Shown here piece after piece: positions 27,869-35,946 of a stretch of 64,000 bases of DNA. The position numbers were made by a program, and so were the translations under genes. The stretch comes from Antarctobacter aquimaris (GTDB taxonomy: Bacteria; Pseudomonadota; Alphaproteobacteria; Rhodobacterales; Rhodobacteraceae): positions 310,001 to 374,000 of the forward strand of contig NZ_FXYF01000001.1 of the NCBI RefSeq assembly GCF_900184945.1, in the 5' to 3' direction. The notes under the pieces are model-generated. The model did no database searches. It was not told where the DNA came from and was given only the letters and a program-made list of their open reading frames with translations. Numbering within the stretch: position 1 is the first letter of the stretch; each line of letters opens with the position of its first letter.

Positions 27869-30351
27869 GGCGTTGTCTCCATCGGGGCGTCGGTCCGGGG
27901 TTTCAGGCTGTCGGGATCGTAGGCCGGCGCGCCCAGCACGCGGGCGTCGCGCGGCTGGCCCAGGATCACCACCTGGAGCGCGGTGCCGGGGGCGGCGGCA
28001 CCGGGTTTCAGGTAGGCAAAGGCCAACCCCGTGCCGACCGTGTGACCGTAGACCACCGAGGAGGTGGAGCCGACCACGCGCCCATCTATCAGCACCGCCT
28101 CGCCGCCGTGGCCATCCGCGTCGCCGTCGGGGTCGATCTCGAGGTAGGCGCAGACCCAGGGCAGATCGCTGTTCTGGGTGTGGGCCTTGCCGAGGTAGTC
28201 CTTGTCGGGGCGGGCAAAGCGCGTCACGTCCGCTTCGGCCAGCGTGACCTCGTTGGTCAGCTCCGACGCGCCCTTGAAGCCCTTTTCCATCCGCAGAACG
28301 TTCATCGCAAAGCTGCCGTAGTCGGCGATGCCGTGCACCGCGCCCGCCGCCATCAGCGCCGAGTAGACGTCGACCATGGCGGCAAAGGGCATGTGCAACT
28401 CCCACCCCAGTTCCCCGGCGTAGGACAACCGCAGCGCCCAGACCTTATGCCCCGCCACGGTGATCTCCTGCGCGGACAACCAGCGGAACGCGGCATTGTC
28501 CAGCCGGGCATCGGTGACCGCCGCGAGCACGTCGCGTGCGCGCGGTCCGTTCAGCGCAAGCGCCCCCCATGTGTCCGACAGCGGAGTGATGCGGACCAAA
28601 TCTCTTGCGAAGAGATTTGCAAATTCCTCTCCGAGGAATTTGGCCGCGCGCAGGTTGTCCAGCAGGCGCTGTTCGAAGAAGGCCGCGCAGACCAGGTAAT
28701 ACCGGTCCTCGGCCATCCGGACCACGGTGCATTCCAGCTCGATCCGGCCGCGCCGGTTCAGCATGTGGGTCAGGGTGATCGCCCCCACCCTTTGCGGCAT
28801 CCGGTTCGCCGTCAGCCCGTCGAGCAAGGCATAGGCCCCCGGCCCCTCGACCAGCACCTTGGCAAAGCCGGTGACATCCATCACGCCCACCCGCTCGCGC
28901 ACTGCGCGCACCTCGGCGCCGACAAGGTCATGCACTGCCGTGCGGCGAAACCCGTAGTGGTCGCGCTGCTCCACACCCTCGCGGGCAAAGAAGCGCGGCC
29001 GCTCAAAGCCGTAGACCTCTTCGTGCACCGCGCCCTTTGCCTTCAGGATCTCGTGCAGCGGCGAGGGTTTGACCGGCCGCCCGGCCAAGCGGTTCAGATG
29101 CGGAAAGGGGATCTCGTGCCGCAGGCAGTAATCCTCCTTGGCCTTCACCACCTGCCAGTCCCTGGTGGCATAGCCACCAAAGCGGCGCGGGTCGTAGTCG
29201 CGCATGTTGATGTCGGCCGCGCCGTGGACCATCCAGCGCGCCAGTTCGCGGGTCAGGCCCGGCCCCCAGCCGATGCCGATCTGCGTGCCGCAGCAGCACC
29301 AGTAGTTGGACACCCCCGGCGCCGGGCCGATCAGCGGGTTGCCGTCCGGCGGGTGGCTGATCGCGCCGTGCACCTCGCGCTGGATGCCGAGGTCGGCAAA
29401 GACTGGCATCCGCACCATCGCCTCCTCCAGCCAGGGCATCACGCGGTCATAGTCGGCGTCGAACAGCTCGTTCTCGGCCTCCCAGGGGCAGTGATCCTCC
29501 CACACGGTGTTGGGGTTGGTCTTTTCATAGATGCCGATCAGCCCGCGCTTCTGCTCCATCCGGATGTAGCCGGACACCTTGCGGTCATCGCGGATCACCG
29601 GCAGTTCGCGGTCGAGGTCCTGGAACTGCGGCACCGGTTCGGTGACAAAGTAGTGGTGCGTCATCGAGGTCATCGGCAGCTGCAGGCCGGACCATTCGCC
29701 CATCTGCCGCGCATAGGTGCCGCCAGCGTTCACCACATGCTCGCAGGTGATCGTGCCCTGCTCGGTCTCGACGATCCATGCGCCCGAGGGCGCCTGGGTG
29801 ATGTTTGTCGCGCGGCAGCGGCGGAAGATTCGCACGCCTTTGGCCCGCGCCCCCGCCGCCAGCGCCATGGTGACGTTGGTCGGGTCGACATGGCCGTCAT
29901 CCGGCGTGTGCAGCCCGCCCAACACGCCGTCGAGGTTGTAGAAGGGGTGCAGTTGGGCGATGCGGTCCGGGCCGACCAGCTCCATGTTGAATTTCAGCGC
30001 GCGGCCCACCGACAGGGTGTGGCGCAGCCAGTCCATCTCGTCCGGGGTATAGGCCAGCCGGAACGACCCGCAGCCGTGCCAAGTGACCGCCTGCCCGGTC
30101 TCCCGCTCCAGCCCGCCGGAATAAAGCCCGATGTTGTAGTCGACGCATTTGCCCAGGCTGAAGCTGGAGGTGGAATGGGTGATCTGCCCCGCCGCGTGCC
30201 AGGTGCTGCCCGAGGTCAGCTCGGCCTTTTCCAGCAGCACGGTCTCCGGGCCCCAGCCCTCGTGCCCCAGGTGATAGGCCATGCCGACGCCCATGACACC
30301 ACCGCCGACGATGACCACGCGCGCGTGGTCGGGAAAGGCCTTGCCGGTCAT
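27865..30351 (-). CDS. FAD-dependent oxidoreductase/GcvT fusion (dimethylglycine/sarcosine dehydrogenase-like demethylase)
   Basis: 828 residues. The N-terminal DAO domain has V-V-I-V-G-G-G-V-M-G (about 12-21) and S-G-S-T-W-H-A-A-G, where the histidine is the usual covalent FAD site. The C-terminal half is GcvT-like (about 430-800), with R-x-G-V-M-D-V-T-G-F and Y-A-G-E-L-G-W-E-L. Such fusions oxidatively demethylate tertiary amines and pass the one-carbon unit to tetrahydrofolate. Start at 30351 has AAGGAA upstream. Oddity: a 44-bp AT-rich pair of palindromes (28598-28641) adds about 15 residues, K-F-L-G-E-E-F-A-N-L-F-A-R, inside the GcvT part. It is the first gene of the minus-strand catabolic operon. 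Confidence 0.92.
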   Translation of the reverse strand: MTGKAFPDHARVVIVGGGVMGVGMAYHLGHEGWGPETVLLEKAELTSGSTWHAAGQITHSTSSFSLGKCVDYNIGLYSGGLERETGQAVTWHGCGSFRLAYTPDEMDWLRHTLSVGRALKFNMELVGPDRIAQLHPFYNLDGVLGGLHTPDDGHVDPTNVTMALAAGARAKGVRIFRRCRATNITQAPSGAWIVETEQGTITCEHVVNAGGTYARQMGEWSGLQLPMTSMTHHYFVTEPVPQFQDLDRELPVIRDDRKVSGYIRMEQKRGLIGIYEKTNPNTVWEDHCPWEAENELFDADYDRVMPWLEEAMVRMPVFADLGIQREVHGAISHPPDGNPLIGPAPGVSNYWCCCGTQIGIGWGPGLTRELARWMVHGAADINMRDYDPRRFGGYATRDWQVVKAKEDYCLRHEIPFPHLNRLAGRPVKPSPLHEILKAKGAVHEEVYGFERPRFFAREGVEQRDHYGFRRTAVHDLVGAEVRAVRERVGVMDVTGFAKVLVEGPGAYALLDGLTANRMPQRVGAITLTHMLNRRGRIELECTVVRMAEDRYYLVCAAFFEQRLLDNLRAAKFLGEEFANLFARDLVRITPLSDTWGALALNGPRARDVLAAVTDARLDNAAFRWLSAQEITVAGHKVWALRLSYAGELGWELHMPFAAMVDVYSALMAAGAVHGIADYGSFAMNVLRMEKGFKGASELTNEVTLAEADVTRFARPDKDYLGKAHTQNSDLPWVCAYLEIDPDGDADGHGGEAVLIDGRVVGSTSSVVYGHTVGTGLAFAYLKPGAAAPGTALQVVILGQPRDARVLGAPAYDPDSLKPRTDAPMETTP
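28598..28641 (-). repeat. Tandem perfect palindromes inserted in the GcvT coding frame
   Basis: Two adjacent perfect 9-bp inverted repeats with 3-nt loops: AAATCTCTT-gcg-AAGAGATTT (28598-28618) and AAATTCCTC-tcc-GAGGAATTT (28621-28641). They are strikingly AT-rich against the surrounding GC-rich gene. The reading frame stays open across them. No second copy was noticed in the window. This looks like a small palindromic repeat element that has entered a gene in frame. Confidence 0.75.
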
Positions 30352-30407
30352 GTACGTTCCTTTGCGAAGCGGGCAGGGGAGAGGATTTCTGCTCGACAGG
30401 CTAAGAG

Positions 30408-30446
30408 GACAGATGTACCACTGTCAATCATGAATGGCACAGATGT
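30408..30446 (+). promoter_or_regulatory. Candidate RpiR operator between the demethylase and rpiR genes
   Basis: The 78-bp divergent gap holds GACAG-ATGTACCA-CTGTC (30408-30425), an inverted repeat. ACAGATGT is repeated at 30409-30416 and 30439-30446, spaced 30 bp, about three helical turns. The second copy lies inside the first codons of the regulator gene. The placement suits a site by which the RpiR protein controls both directions. Confidence 0.4.
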
Positions 30447-31317
30447 TTCATATGCGGTCCTGGGCCGCCTGCGGTCCGAATGGGACGCGCTGACGCCCGA
30501 GGCGCAGAAGGCGGCGCGCTACGTGCTGGAAAACCCTCAGGACGTGGGCGTCTCGACCGTGCGCGAGATTGCCGAGGCGGCGAACGTGAAGCCCAACACC
30601 TTTGTCCGCATGGCCCGCCAGGTGGGCTTTGACGGCTACGAGGATTTCCGCGCCCCCTTCCGCGAGGCGATAAGGCAAGGCGGCGTCAGCTTTCCCGACC
30701 GCGCCCGTTGGTTGCAGGACATCCGCAAATCGGGCGACCTGGGCGGGCTCTATGCCGACATGGCCGAGGCGGCGATGCGCAACCTGGAGGACACTTTTGC
30801 CGGGATCGAGGCCGATGCATTGAAGGCGGCGGCCGAGGCGGTCTGGGCCTCGCGCAAGGTCTACGTGCTGGGGGTCGGGGTGAACAGCGCCAACGCGCGC
30901 AACTTCACCTACCTCGCCTCCACCGGCATGACGGATTTCCACACGATCCCGGCGCAGGGGTCCACCGCCATCGACGACCTGGCCTGGGCCGATGGTCGCG
31001 ACGTGCTGATCGCCATGACCTGCCGCCCCTACCGCACCGAGGTGGTCGAGGCGGTGCGCGTCGCGCGTGACCAGGGGCTGACCGTGATCGCCCTGTCCGA
31101 CAGCCCGGCCAGCCCGATCATCCGCGCCGCACAGCACGGGTTCGTCGTGGCCGCCGACACGCCGCAGTTCTTCCCGTCCTCCGTGGCGACCATCGCCGTC
31201 CTGGAAACCCTGCTGAGTTTCGTCATCGCGGTCGCCAGCGAAGAGATCGTTGACCGCGTCGACCGCTTTCACCGCCGCCGCCACCAGTTCGGCCTCTACA
31301 TGGACGATCCCGAATGA
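30430..31317 (+). CDS. MurR/RpiR family transcriptional regulator
   Basis: 295 residues from the ATG at 30430. The N-terminal HTH_6 domain (about 5-80) has L-T-P-x-x-Q-K-A-A-R-Y-V-L-x-N-P and V-K-P-N-T-F-V-R-M-A-R-Q-V-G-F-D-G-Y. The C-terminal SIS domain (about 125-265) opens with V-Y-V-L-G-V-G and includes I-A-L-S-D-S. RpiR proteins with SIS domains sense phosphosugars or, in betaine/amine clusters, other metabolites. It is divergent from the demethylase operon and overlaps the Rieske oxygenase start by ATGA, so it probably regulates both arms of this catabolic cluster. Confidence 0.93.
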   Translation: MNGTDVSYAVLGRLRSEWDALTPEAQKAARYVLENPQDVGVSTVREIAEAANVKPNTFVRMARQVGFDGYEDFRAPFREAIRQGGVSFPDRARWLQDIRKSGDLGGLYADMAEAAMRNLEDTFAGIEADALKAAAEAVWASRKVYVLGVGVNSANARNFTYLASTGMTDFHTIPAQGSTAIDDLAWADGRDVLIAMTCRPYRTEVVEAVRVARDQGLTVIALSDSPASPIIRAAQHGFVVAADTPQFFPSSVATIAVLETLLSFVIAVASEEIVDRVDRFHRRRHQFGLYMDDPE

Positions 31318-32402
31318 CCGTGCATCCCGCTCCCGTCCGCTCACTTGCCGCGCGCTACTACACCGATCCGCAGGTCTTCGAGATCGAGAAGGCGGGTCTG
31401 TTGTCCCGGACCTGGCAGTTCGCCGGCCACGCCAGCCAGCTGGAAAACCCCGGCGACTACTTTGCCTTCGATCTCGTCGGCGAAAGCCTGTTCTGCATCA
31501 AGGGGCAGGATGGCGTCATCCGCACCTTCTACAACGTCTGCCAGCATCGCGCGCACCAGCTGGTGCAGGGGGCGGGCTCGACGCGGGTGGTGGTCTGCCC
31601 CTACCACGCCTGGACCTACGAGCTGACCGGCGCCCTGCGCGCCGGGCCGAACACCAAGGCCGTGCCGGGCTTCGACCGCAAGACGATCTGCCTGACCGAG
31701 GTGCGGACCGAGGTCTTTCTGGGCTTTGTCTTCGTCAACCTCGACCGCGATGCCGCGCCGATGGACGACTGGTTCCCCAGGGTGCGCGGCGAACTGGAGC
31801 AGTTTGTGCCGCACTGGGCCACGCTGAAGCCGCTGGAATGGGTCGAGATCCCCGAGGCCTGCAACTGGAAGGTCTCGGTCGAGAACTATTCGGAATGTTA
31901 CCATTGCAGCCTGAACCACCCGACCTTTTCCACCGGCGTGATCCGTCCCGAAACCTACGACATCCAGCCCCAGGGCTACTGCCTGCGCCACACGACCGAG
32001 TGCAATGACCTCAGCCGGATGACCTACGACATCGCCAGCGGCTATCCGAACAACGACCGCTATTCGTCATGGTTCCTCTGGCCGATGTTTTCGTTCCAGG
32101 TCTACCCGGGCAACCTGCTGAACACCTACCACTGGCGGGCGGTGGATGCGGGGCGCGTGGTGGTCTGGCGCGGCTGGTATTCCGTCGATGGGCAGGACAA
32201 CGAGACAGTGCGGCGCATGGCGATCCAGGACCGTGCCACCACGGTCGAGGAAGACATACGGCTGGTGGAATCGGTGCAGCGCGGGCTAGGCTCACGCGGC
32301 TACGTGCCCGGCCCGCTGGTGATCGACCCGGCTTGCGGCGTGAATTCGGAACATTCGATCCTGCATTTGCAGCGCTGGATGCGCGACGCCGTGGACGGCT
32401 GA
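31314..32402 (+). CDS. Rieske non-heme iron oxygenase alpha subunit (quaternary-amine demethylase-like)
   Basis: 362 residues. The Rieske [2Fe-2S] ligands are C76-x-H78 and C95-x-x-H98 in V-C-Q-H-R-A-H and C-P-Y-H-A-W. The mononuclear iron site is in E-N-Y-S-E-C-Y-H197-C-S-L-N-H202, with the acidic third ligand expected in E-E-D-I-R-L-V-E. The C-Q-H-R-A-H / C-P-Y-H-A-W type is that of glycine-betaine and stachydrine demethylases. A reductase subunit is not encoded nearby. With the FAD/GcvT demethylase and the proline-type enolase enzymes, it likely performs the first N-demethylation of a betaine. That assignment is inference. Confidence 0.92.
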   Translation: MTVHPAPVRSLAARYYTDPQVFEIEKAGLLSRTWQFAGHASQLENPGDYFAFDLVGESLFCIKGQDGVIRTFYNVCQHRAHQLVQGAGSTRVVVCPYHAWTYELTGALRAGPNTKAVPGFDRKTICLTEVRTEVFLGFVFVNLDRDAAPMDDWFPRVRGELEQFVPHWATLKPLEWVEIPEACNWKVSVENYSECYHCSLNHPTFSTGVIRPETYDIQPQGYCLRHTTECNDLSRMTYDIASGYPNNDRYSSWFLWPMFSFQVYPGNLLNTYHWRAVDAGRVVVWRGWYSVDGQDNETVRRMAIQDRATTVEEDIRLVESVQRGLGSRGYVPGPLVIDPACGVNSEHSILHLQRWMRDAVDG

Positions 32403-32521
32403 GCGGCGGCGGTCTTGGCGAAAAGCACACGCCGTACAAGAGCCCGGCGTCGGGACATCCGGACCATAGCCCGGGGTTTCATGCCTTCGGTTGAGAAACG
32501 CTCAGGGCATGGTTCGATGGA

Positions 32522-33340
32522 TCACCCCTTCGCCGGTGCCACAGCCCGCTGGTAGAGGTGCCATGTGGCGTGGCCCAGGATCGGCAGGGTGAAGATCAGG
32601 CCCAGGAACGCCGGCACCAGCGACACCAGCATGGTGAGTGAGATGACCGCCGCCCAGGTGATCATCACCACCGGGTTTTCCGTGACAACGCGCACCGAGG
32701 TAATCATGGCGGTCACGAAATCGACGTCCCGGTCCAGCAGCAACGGCATGGCGACGACGGTGACAGAGAACAGAACCAAGGACAGCAGCGCGCCGACGCA
32801 GGTGCCGATGGCCAGAAAGGTCCAGCCCTCCGGCGTAAAGAAGACCGTGTTCAGGAACCCGTCCAGGTCAGAAAAGGACGAATCCTTCAGGACGATCACC
32901 AGCACGGTCCGGAACTGGTAAAACCATATCCACAAGACGAACAGGGTGACAAAGGCCATCCAGCCCATCTCGCGCTTGCGTTGATTGGCCATGACGGTGA
33001 GGATTTCGGACCAGCCGAAACGCTCTCCGTGCTGCAACCGGCGGGACATTTCGTATAGCCCGGCAGCGGCGAAAGGCGCGACCAGCGGAAAGCCCAAAGC
33101 GGCCGGAAAGATCATCCAGATCGCGCCCAGCCAGACCGCGCCCCAAACAAGCAGGAGACCGAACACCGCGTAGAACAGGCCGAAAAAGCCGCTCATGACA
33201 GGGCGCGCCATGAAATCGGAGAACCCGGCCTTCAGCGACGCGGTGATATCGTCCGCAGTCACCCTGTTGACCTTGGGCGACGCCCCCTGCGGCGGCGTCA
33301 GCTTGTCCGGTGGTTTGGGCCCCGACGCCCTGGATGTCAT
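32522..33340 (-). CDS. DUF2189-type integral membrane protein
   Basis: 272 residues from the ATG at 33340, which has GGGAGGA 8 bp upstream; earlier in-frame ATGs lack such a site. After a soluble N-terminus (1-55) there are six hydrophobic segments, starting near G-F-F-G-L-F-Y-A-V-F-G. The pattern P-V-M-S-G-F-F-G-L-F-Y, the Y-E-M-S-R-R-L-Q-H-G-E segment and the ending H-A-T-W-H-L-Y-Q-R match DUF2189-type membrane proteins found beside cytochrome oxidase genes in some Alphaproteobacteria. Function unknown. It converges with the Rieske gene and appears monocistronic. Confidence 0.8.
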   Translation of the reverse strand: MTSRASGPKPPDKLTPPQGASPKVNRVTADDITASLKAGFSDFMARPVMSGFFGLFYAVFGLLLVWGAVWLGAIWMIFPAALGFPLVAPFAAAGLYEMSRRLQHGERFGWSEILTVMANQRKREMGWMAFVTLFVLWIWFYQFRTVLVIVLKDSSFSDLDGFLNTVFFTPEGWTFLAIGTCVGALLSLVLFSVTVVAMPLLLDRDVDFVTAMITSVRVVTENPVVMITWAAVISLTMLVSLVPAFLGLIFTLPILGHATWHLYQRAVAPAKG

Positions 33341-33639
33341 GACACAGTCCTCCCAAGTCATGGACGCGCGCGGGACCATTTTCCAACGGAGCGAACGGTG
33401 AAACGGACATCCCTCCTGCGCCAACCAGCTTGCATCAGGTGGGGCACAAGGACAAGGCGCGAGTACGCCGGCCCAGTCCCGCAACGCCGTCATCCGATCG
33501 CTGAAAACGTTGCGCGATGAACAAAGGGCCGACAGGTGCCCCGGTGTGGCTGCCCGGTCCCCGACTTGCCGCAGCCCCGTTTCGGGCCGGTCCGGTAATC
33601 CCGGGACCAAGAGACGTCCAGCCGTCCTGGGCCCCGTCG
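33341..33639. other. Non-coding gap with one repeat arm
   Basis: About 300 bp between the start of the DUF2189-type gene and the end of a LysR gene. I see no gene with credible composition. It must hold the DUF2189 promoter. A 45-bp stretch at 33486-33530 resembles 35758-35802 (described separately). Confidence 0.5.
33486..33530 (+). repeat. Left copy of an imperfect direct repeat
   Basis: Begins GCCGTCATCCGATC, continues with TGAAAAC and TTGCGCGATGA. It aligns over about 45 bp with 35758-35802 in the same orientation, with 14 identical bases at the left end and roughly three quarters identity overall by eye. The two copies flank the LysR-sulfotransferase-VOC cassette. Confidence 0.55.
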
Positions 33640-34575
33640 TCAGCCGTCATGGAGGCCCTTGGCATCGTCGCAGAGCGCCTCGAAGGCGCCGATGACGATC
33701 TCCCGCAGCCATCTGTTGCCCGGGTCTGCCGTCAGGCGTGCGCTCCAGAAGAAGCGGAACGTGATCGTCGGCAGATCGACGGGTGGAGGGCGCCAGACAA
33801 GGCCGTAGGTCGTGATATCGGCGCCGAGAAAGGGTTTCAAGTTCGTCGCCAGCATGTTCGAGCCCGACAGGAGAGGGCCGATGCCCGAGAACTCCGGGAT
33901 GTGCGCGCCAATGCGACGATTCAGGCCGTCGCGCTTGATGCTGTCCTCGACGGTCTGGCGGGCGGCGTCCGACAGGCCCACGACGACATGCGGCCAATCA
34001 AGCCAGGCCTTCTTGCCCCAGTTCCCGAGCGCGGGGTGGCCACGCCGCATGAAGGTGTAGCGCGTCAAGGGCGGCATGACGTGCTCTACCAACCCCTCAG
34101 GCAATTGCTTGTCCGCGCCGAGAAACCCCAGGTCGATCCGTTCGTCGGCGACCGCGGCGTAGACATGCGGGCCCAGTCCCACCCATTCGAGAGAGACCCC
34201 CGGCGCATCTTCGGAGAGGCGGGCAAACACCGCGTTGATCAGGCTGGGGATTGCCGGCACGGCGATCCGGAACGTGCGTGTGCTGGTCGCCGGGTCGAAA
34301 GTTTTCGGCGGCGCCACCACGCGCTGGATGCTGCGCAGGATCGGGCGCACCTCCTCGATCAGGGTGAGGGCAAAGGGACTCGGCTGCATCTTGCCACCGA
34401 CCTTGACCATCAGCGGATCGCCCACCTGTTCGCGGAGTCGCGCCAGCGCATGACTGACTGCCGAGGGCGTCTTGCCGAGTTTCTCGGCCGCGCGGGCGAC
34501 GCTGCCCTCGTCCATGAGCACCTCGAACGTGACAAGCAGATTGAGGTCGAGGCGGTGCAGCTGAATTTCACTCAT
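33640..34575 (-). CDS. LysR-type transcriptional regulator
   Basis: 311 residues from the ATG at 34575 (a GTG at 34620 is an alternative). The helix-turn-helix region is L-D-L-N-L-L-V-T-F-E-V-L-M, A-R-A-A-E-K-L-G-K-T-P-S-A-V-S-H-A-L-A-R-L, the NodD/PcpR-like type with L-N-L-L-V. The effector domain follows (about 95-300). It is divergent from a sulfotransferase gene over 93 bp, and the LysR box GTGAA-N5-TTCAC lies between them, so it likely regulates that gene and itself. Confidence 0.92.
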   Translation of the reverse strand: MSEIQLHRLDLNLLVTFEVLMDEGSVARAAEKLGKTPSAVSHALARLREQVGDPLMVKVGGKMQPSPFALTLIEEVRPILRSIQRVVAPPKTFDPATSTRTFRIAVPAIPSLINAVFARLSEDAPGVSLEWVGLGPHVYAAVADERIDLGFLGADKQLPEGLVEHVMPPLTRYTFMRRGHPALGNWGKKAWLDWPHVVVGLSDAARQTVEDSIKRDGLNRRIGAHIPEFSGIGPLLSGSNMLATNLKPFLGADITTYGLVWRPPPVDLPTITFRFFWSARLTADPGNRWLREIVIGAFEALCDDAKGLHDG

Positions 34576-34605
34576 GATGCATGAAATCGTTTCGCTTTGA
34601 TTGTG

Positions 34606-34620
34606 GTGAATTCTGTTCAC
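34606..34620 (+). promoter_or_regulatory. LysR-type palindromic box
   Basis: GTGAA-TTCTG-TTCAC is a perfect 5-bp interrupted palindrome with the T-N11-A core of LysR boxes. It sits 31 bp upstream of the LysR start and 49 bp upstream of the divergent sulfotransferase. A second, nested palindrome, ATGATGCAT, overlaps the LysR start. Confidence 0.5.
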
Positions 34621-34668
34621 ACTCTAACCCATCACGACAACGACGAACAGCAGCACAGGAGAAACGTC

Positions 34669-35304
34669 ATGTCCTTGAAAGTCATCGGATCAGGTTTTGG
34701 ACGGACCGGCACCATGTCGACGAAGATCGCGCTGGAACAGCTCGGCTTCGGTCCCTGTCATCACATGGTCGAGGTCATGGGGAATCCGGCCCAGCCAGCA
34801 CATTGGCAGGCCCATGCGGCGGGCGAGGAGGTCGACTGGGCCGAGGTCTTTGCAGGATACCAGGCGCAGGTGGATTTCCCTGGCGCCGCGGTCTGGCACG
34901 AACTCTCGATCGCCTTTCCGGAGGCCAAGGTCATTCATACCGAGCGCCCGGTCGAGGACTGGTGGCAAAGCTACTCGGCCACGATCAACAAGTTCTGGCG
35001 GCATCGTGGGCAGATCGACCTGCCTCCGCCGATCGCCGCAATCTTCGAAACGATGGACCAGATCCTCGTGCAGGACCTGGTCGGCGGCACCGACCGCGAC
35101 GCTGCCATCGCCGCCTACCGGCGCAACAACGAAAAGGTGCGCGACACGATCCCGGCAGACAGGTTGCTGGTGTTCACGCCTGCCGATGGCTGGGAGCCGC
35201 TGTGCCGGTTCCTTGGCGTGCCCGTCCCGTCGGGCAATTTCCCGCGCAGCAATGCCCGCGCGGAATTCTGGGCCCTGTTCGGGGGCGAACCGGCCACTGC
35301 CTGA
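34669..35304 (+). CDS. Sulfotransferase family protein
   Basis: 211 residues from the ATG at 34669 with AGGAGA upstream. The 5-prime-phosphosulfate loop is G-S-G-F-G-R-T-G-T-M-S (residues 7-17), followed by A-L-E-Q-L-G-F-G-P-C-H-H-M, the pattern of the P-loop sulfotransferase family seen in bacteria and protists. The 3-prime-phosphate region is likely T-E-R-P-V-E-D-W-W. It would transfer sulfate from PAPS to a small acceptor; the acceptor is unknown. It lies divergent from a LysR regulator and 43 bp before a VOC protein. Confidence 0.9.
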   Translation: MSLKVIGSGFGRTGTMSTKIALEQLGFGPCHHMVEVMGNPAQPAHWQAHAAGEEVDWAEVFAGYQAQVDFPGAAVWHELSIAFPEAKVIHTERPVEDWWQSYSATINKFWRHRGQIDLPPPIAAIFETMDQILVQDLVGGTDRDAAIAAYRRNNEKVRDTIPADRLLVFTPADGWEPLCRFLGVPVPSGNFPRSNARAEFWALFGGEPATA

Positions 35305-35347
35305 TCACAGGCGACATCCACGGGAATGCAACAAAGGAGCCCGAGCC

Positions 35348-35776
35348 ATGCCGCTTCTGGCCTTTGATCACGTCAACATCCGCACTGTCCACCTGGACAG
35401 GATGGTCGCCTGGTACGAACAGGTGCTCGGGCTCAGGTCCGGCGCGCGGCCCGAATTCCCTGTGCCCGGCGCCTGGCTCTACCTGGGTGAGACCTGCGTC
35501 CTGCACCTGATCGGGGCCGATCCCCCACCGATGGTTCATTCGGACGGGGAGAGTCTTCGGATGGAGCACATCGCGTTTCGGGCCGAAGCAATGGCGCCCT
35601 TCCTCGAGCACCTCGATGGGTGCGGCGTGCCCTACAAGCTTGTTCCATTCGAGGCATTGGACATCATTCTGGTGTTTGTCCGCGATCCGGATGGCAATCG
35701 GATTCATGTGGACTTTCCTGCCTCCGGGCAAGGATCAGGGGCGACTTGGTCCGCACGGCCGTCATCCGATCCGTGA
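35348..35776 (+). CDS. VOC family (glyoxalase/bleomycin-resistance fold) protein
   Basis: 142 residues with ribosome-binding site AAGGAG. One vicinal-oxygen-chelate module pair is recognisable: F-D-H-V-N-I-R-T at the start (metal H8), M-E-H-I-A-F-R in the middle and R-D-P-D-G-N-R-I-H-V-D-F at the end. The reaction is not predictable from the fold. The last 20 or so residues fall into the direct-repeat sequence (35758-35802), so the C-terminal tail may have been replaced. It probably forms a unit with the sulfotransferase. Confidence 0.85.
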   Translation: MPLLAFDHVNIRTVHLDRMVAWYEQVLGLRSGARPEFPVPGAWLYLGETCVLHLIGADPPPMVHSDGESLRMEHIAFRAEAMAPFLEHLDGCGVPYKLVPFEALDIILVFVRDPDGNRIHVDFPASGQGSGATWSARPSSDP

Positions 35777-35802
35777 AACCGCCGCGCGATGACGGAAAAG
35801 CC
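35758..35802 (+). repeat. Right copy of an imperfect direct repeat
   Basis: Begins GCCGTCATCCGATC like 33486-33530, then GTGAAACCGCCGCGCGATGA. It covers the stop codon of the VOC gene. No transposase or integrase is present between the copies, so its nature (scar, small mobile element, or chance) is open. Confidence 0.55.
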
Positions 35803-35899
35803 GGTCTGGGGGTGTCGTCGCGCGGCATGCGCCTCCTCGGCCAGTGATGTTCCTGGGCCGACTCCATCCTTTCCCCCGCGCCGCGATCGCGCACCCACG

Positions 35900-35924
35900 A
35901 AAAAGGGCGCCCCGAAGGGCGCCC
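35900..35924 (-). terminator. Rho-independent terminator of the quinoprotein dehydrogenase gene
   Basis: Read on the minus strand, GGGCGCC pairs with GGCGCCC across a six-base loop and is followed by TTTTT (35904-35900). It begins 23 bp after the stop codon of the dehydrogenase at 35947, the classic position and form. Confidence 0.88.
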
Positions 35925-35946
35925 TCGCACTCGTCAAGGACAGGCG

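Noticed and set aside
33341-33639. A degenerate gene between the DUF2189-type and LysR genes
   Set aside because: The frames are short and composition is not protein-like; only the repeat arm is noteworthy.
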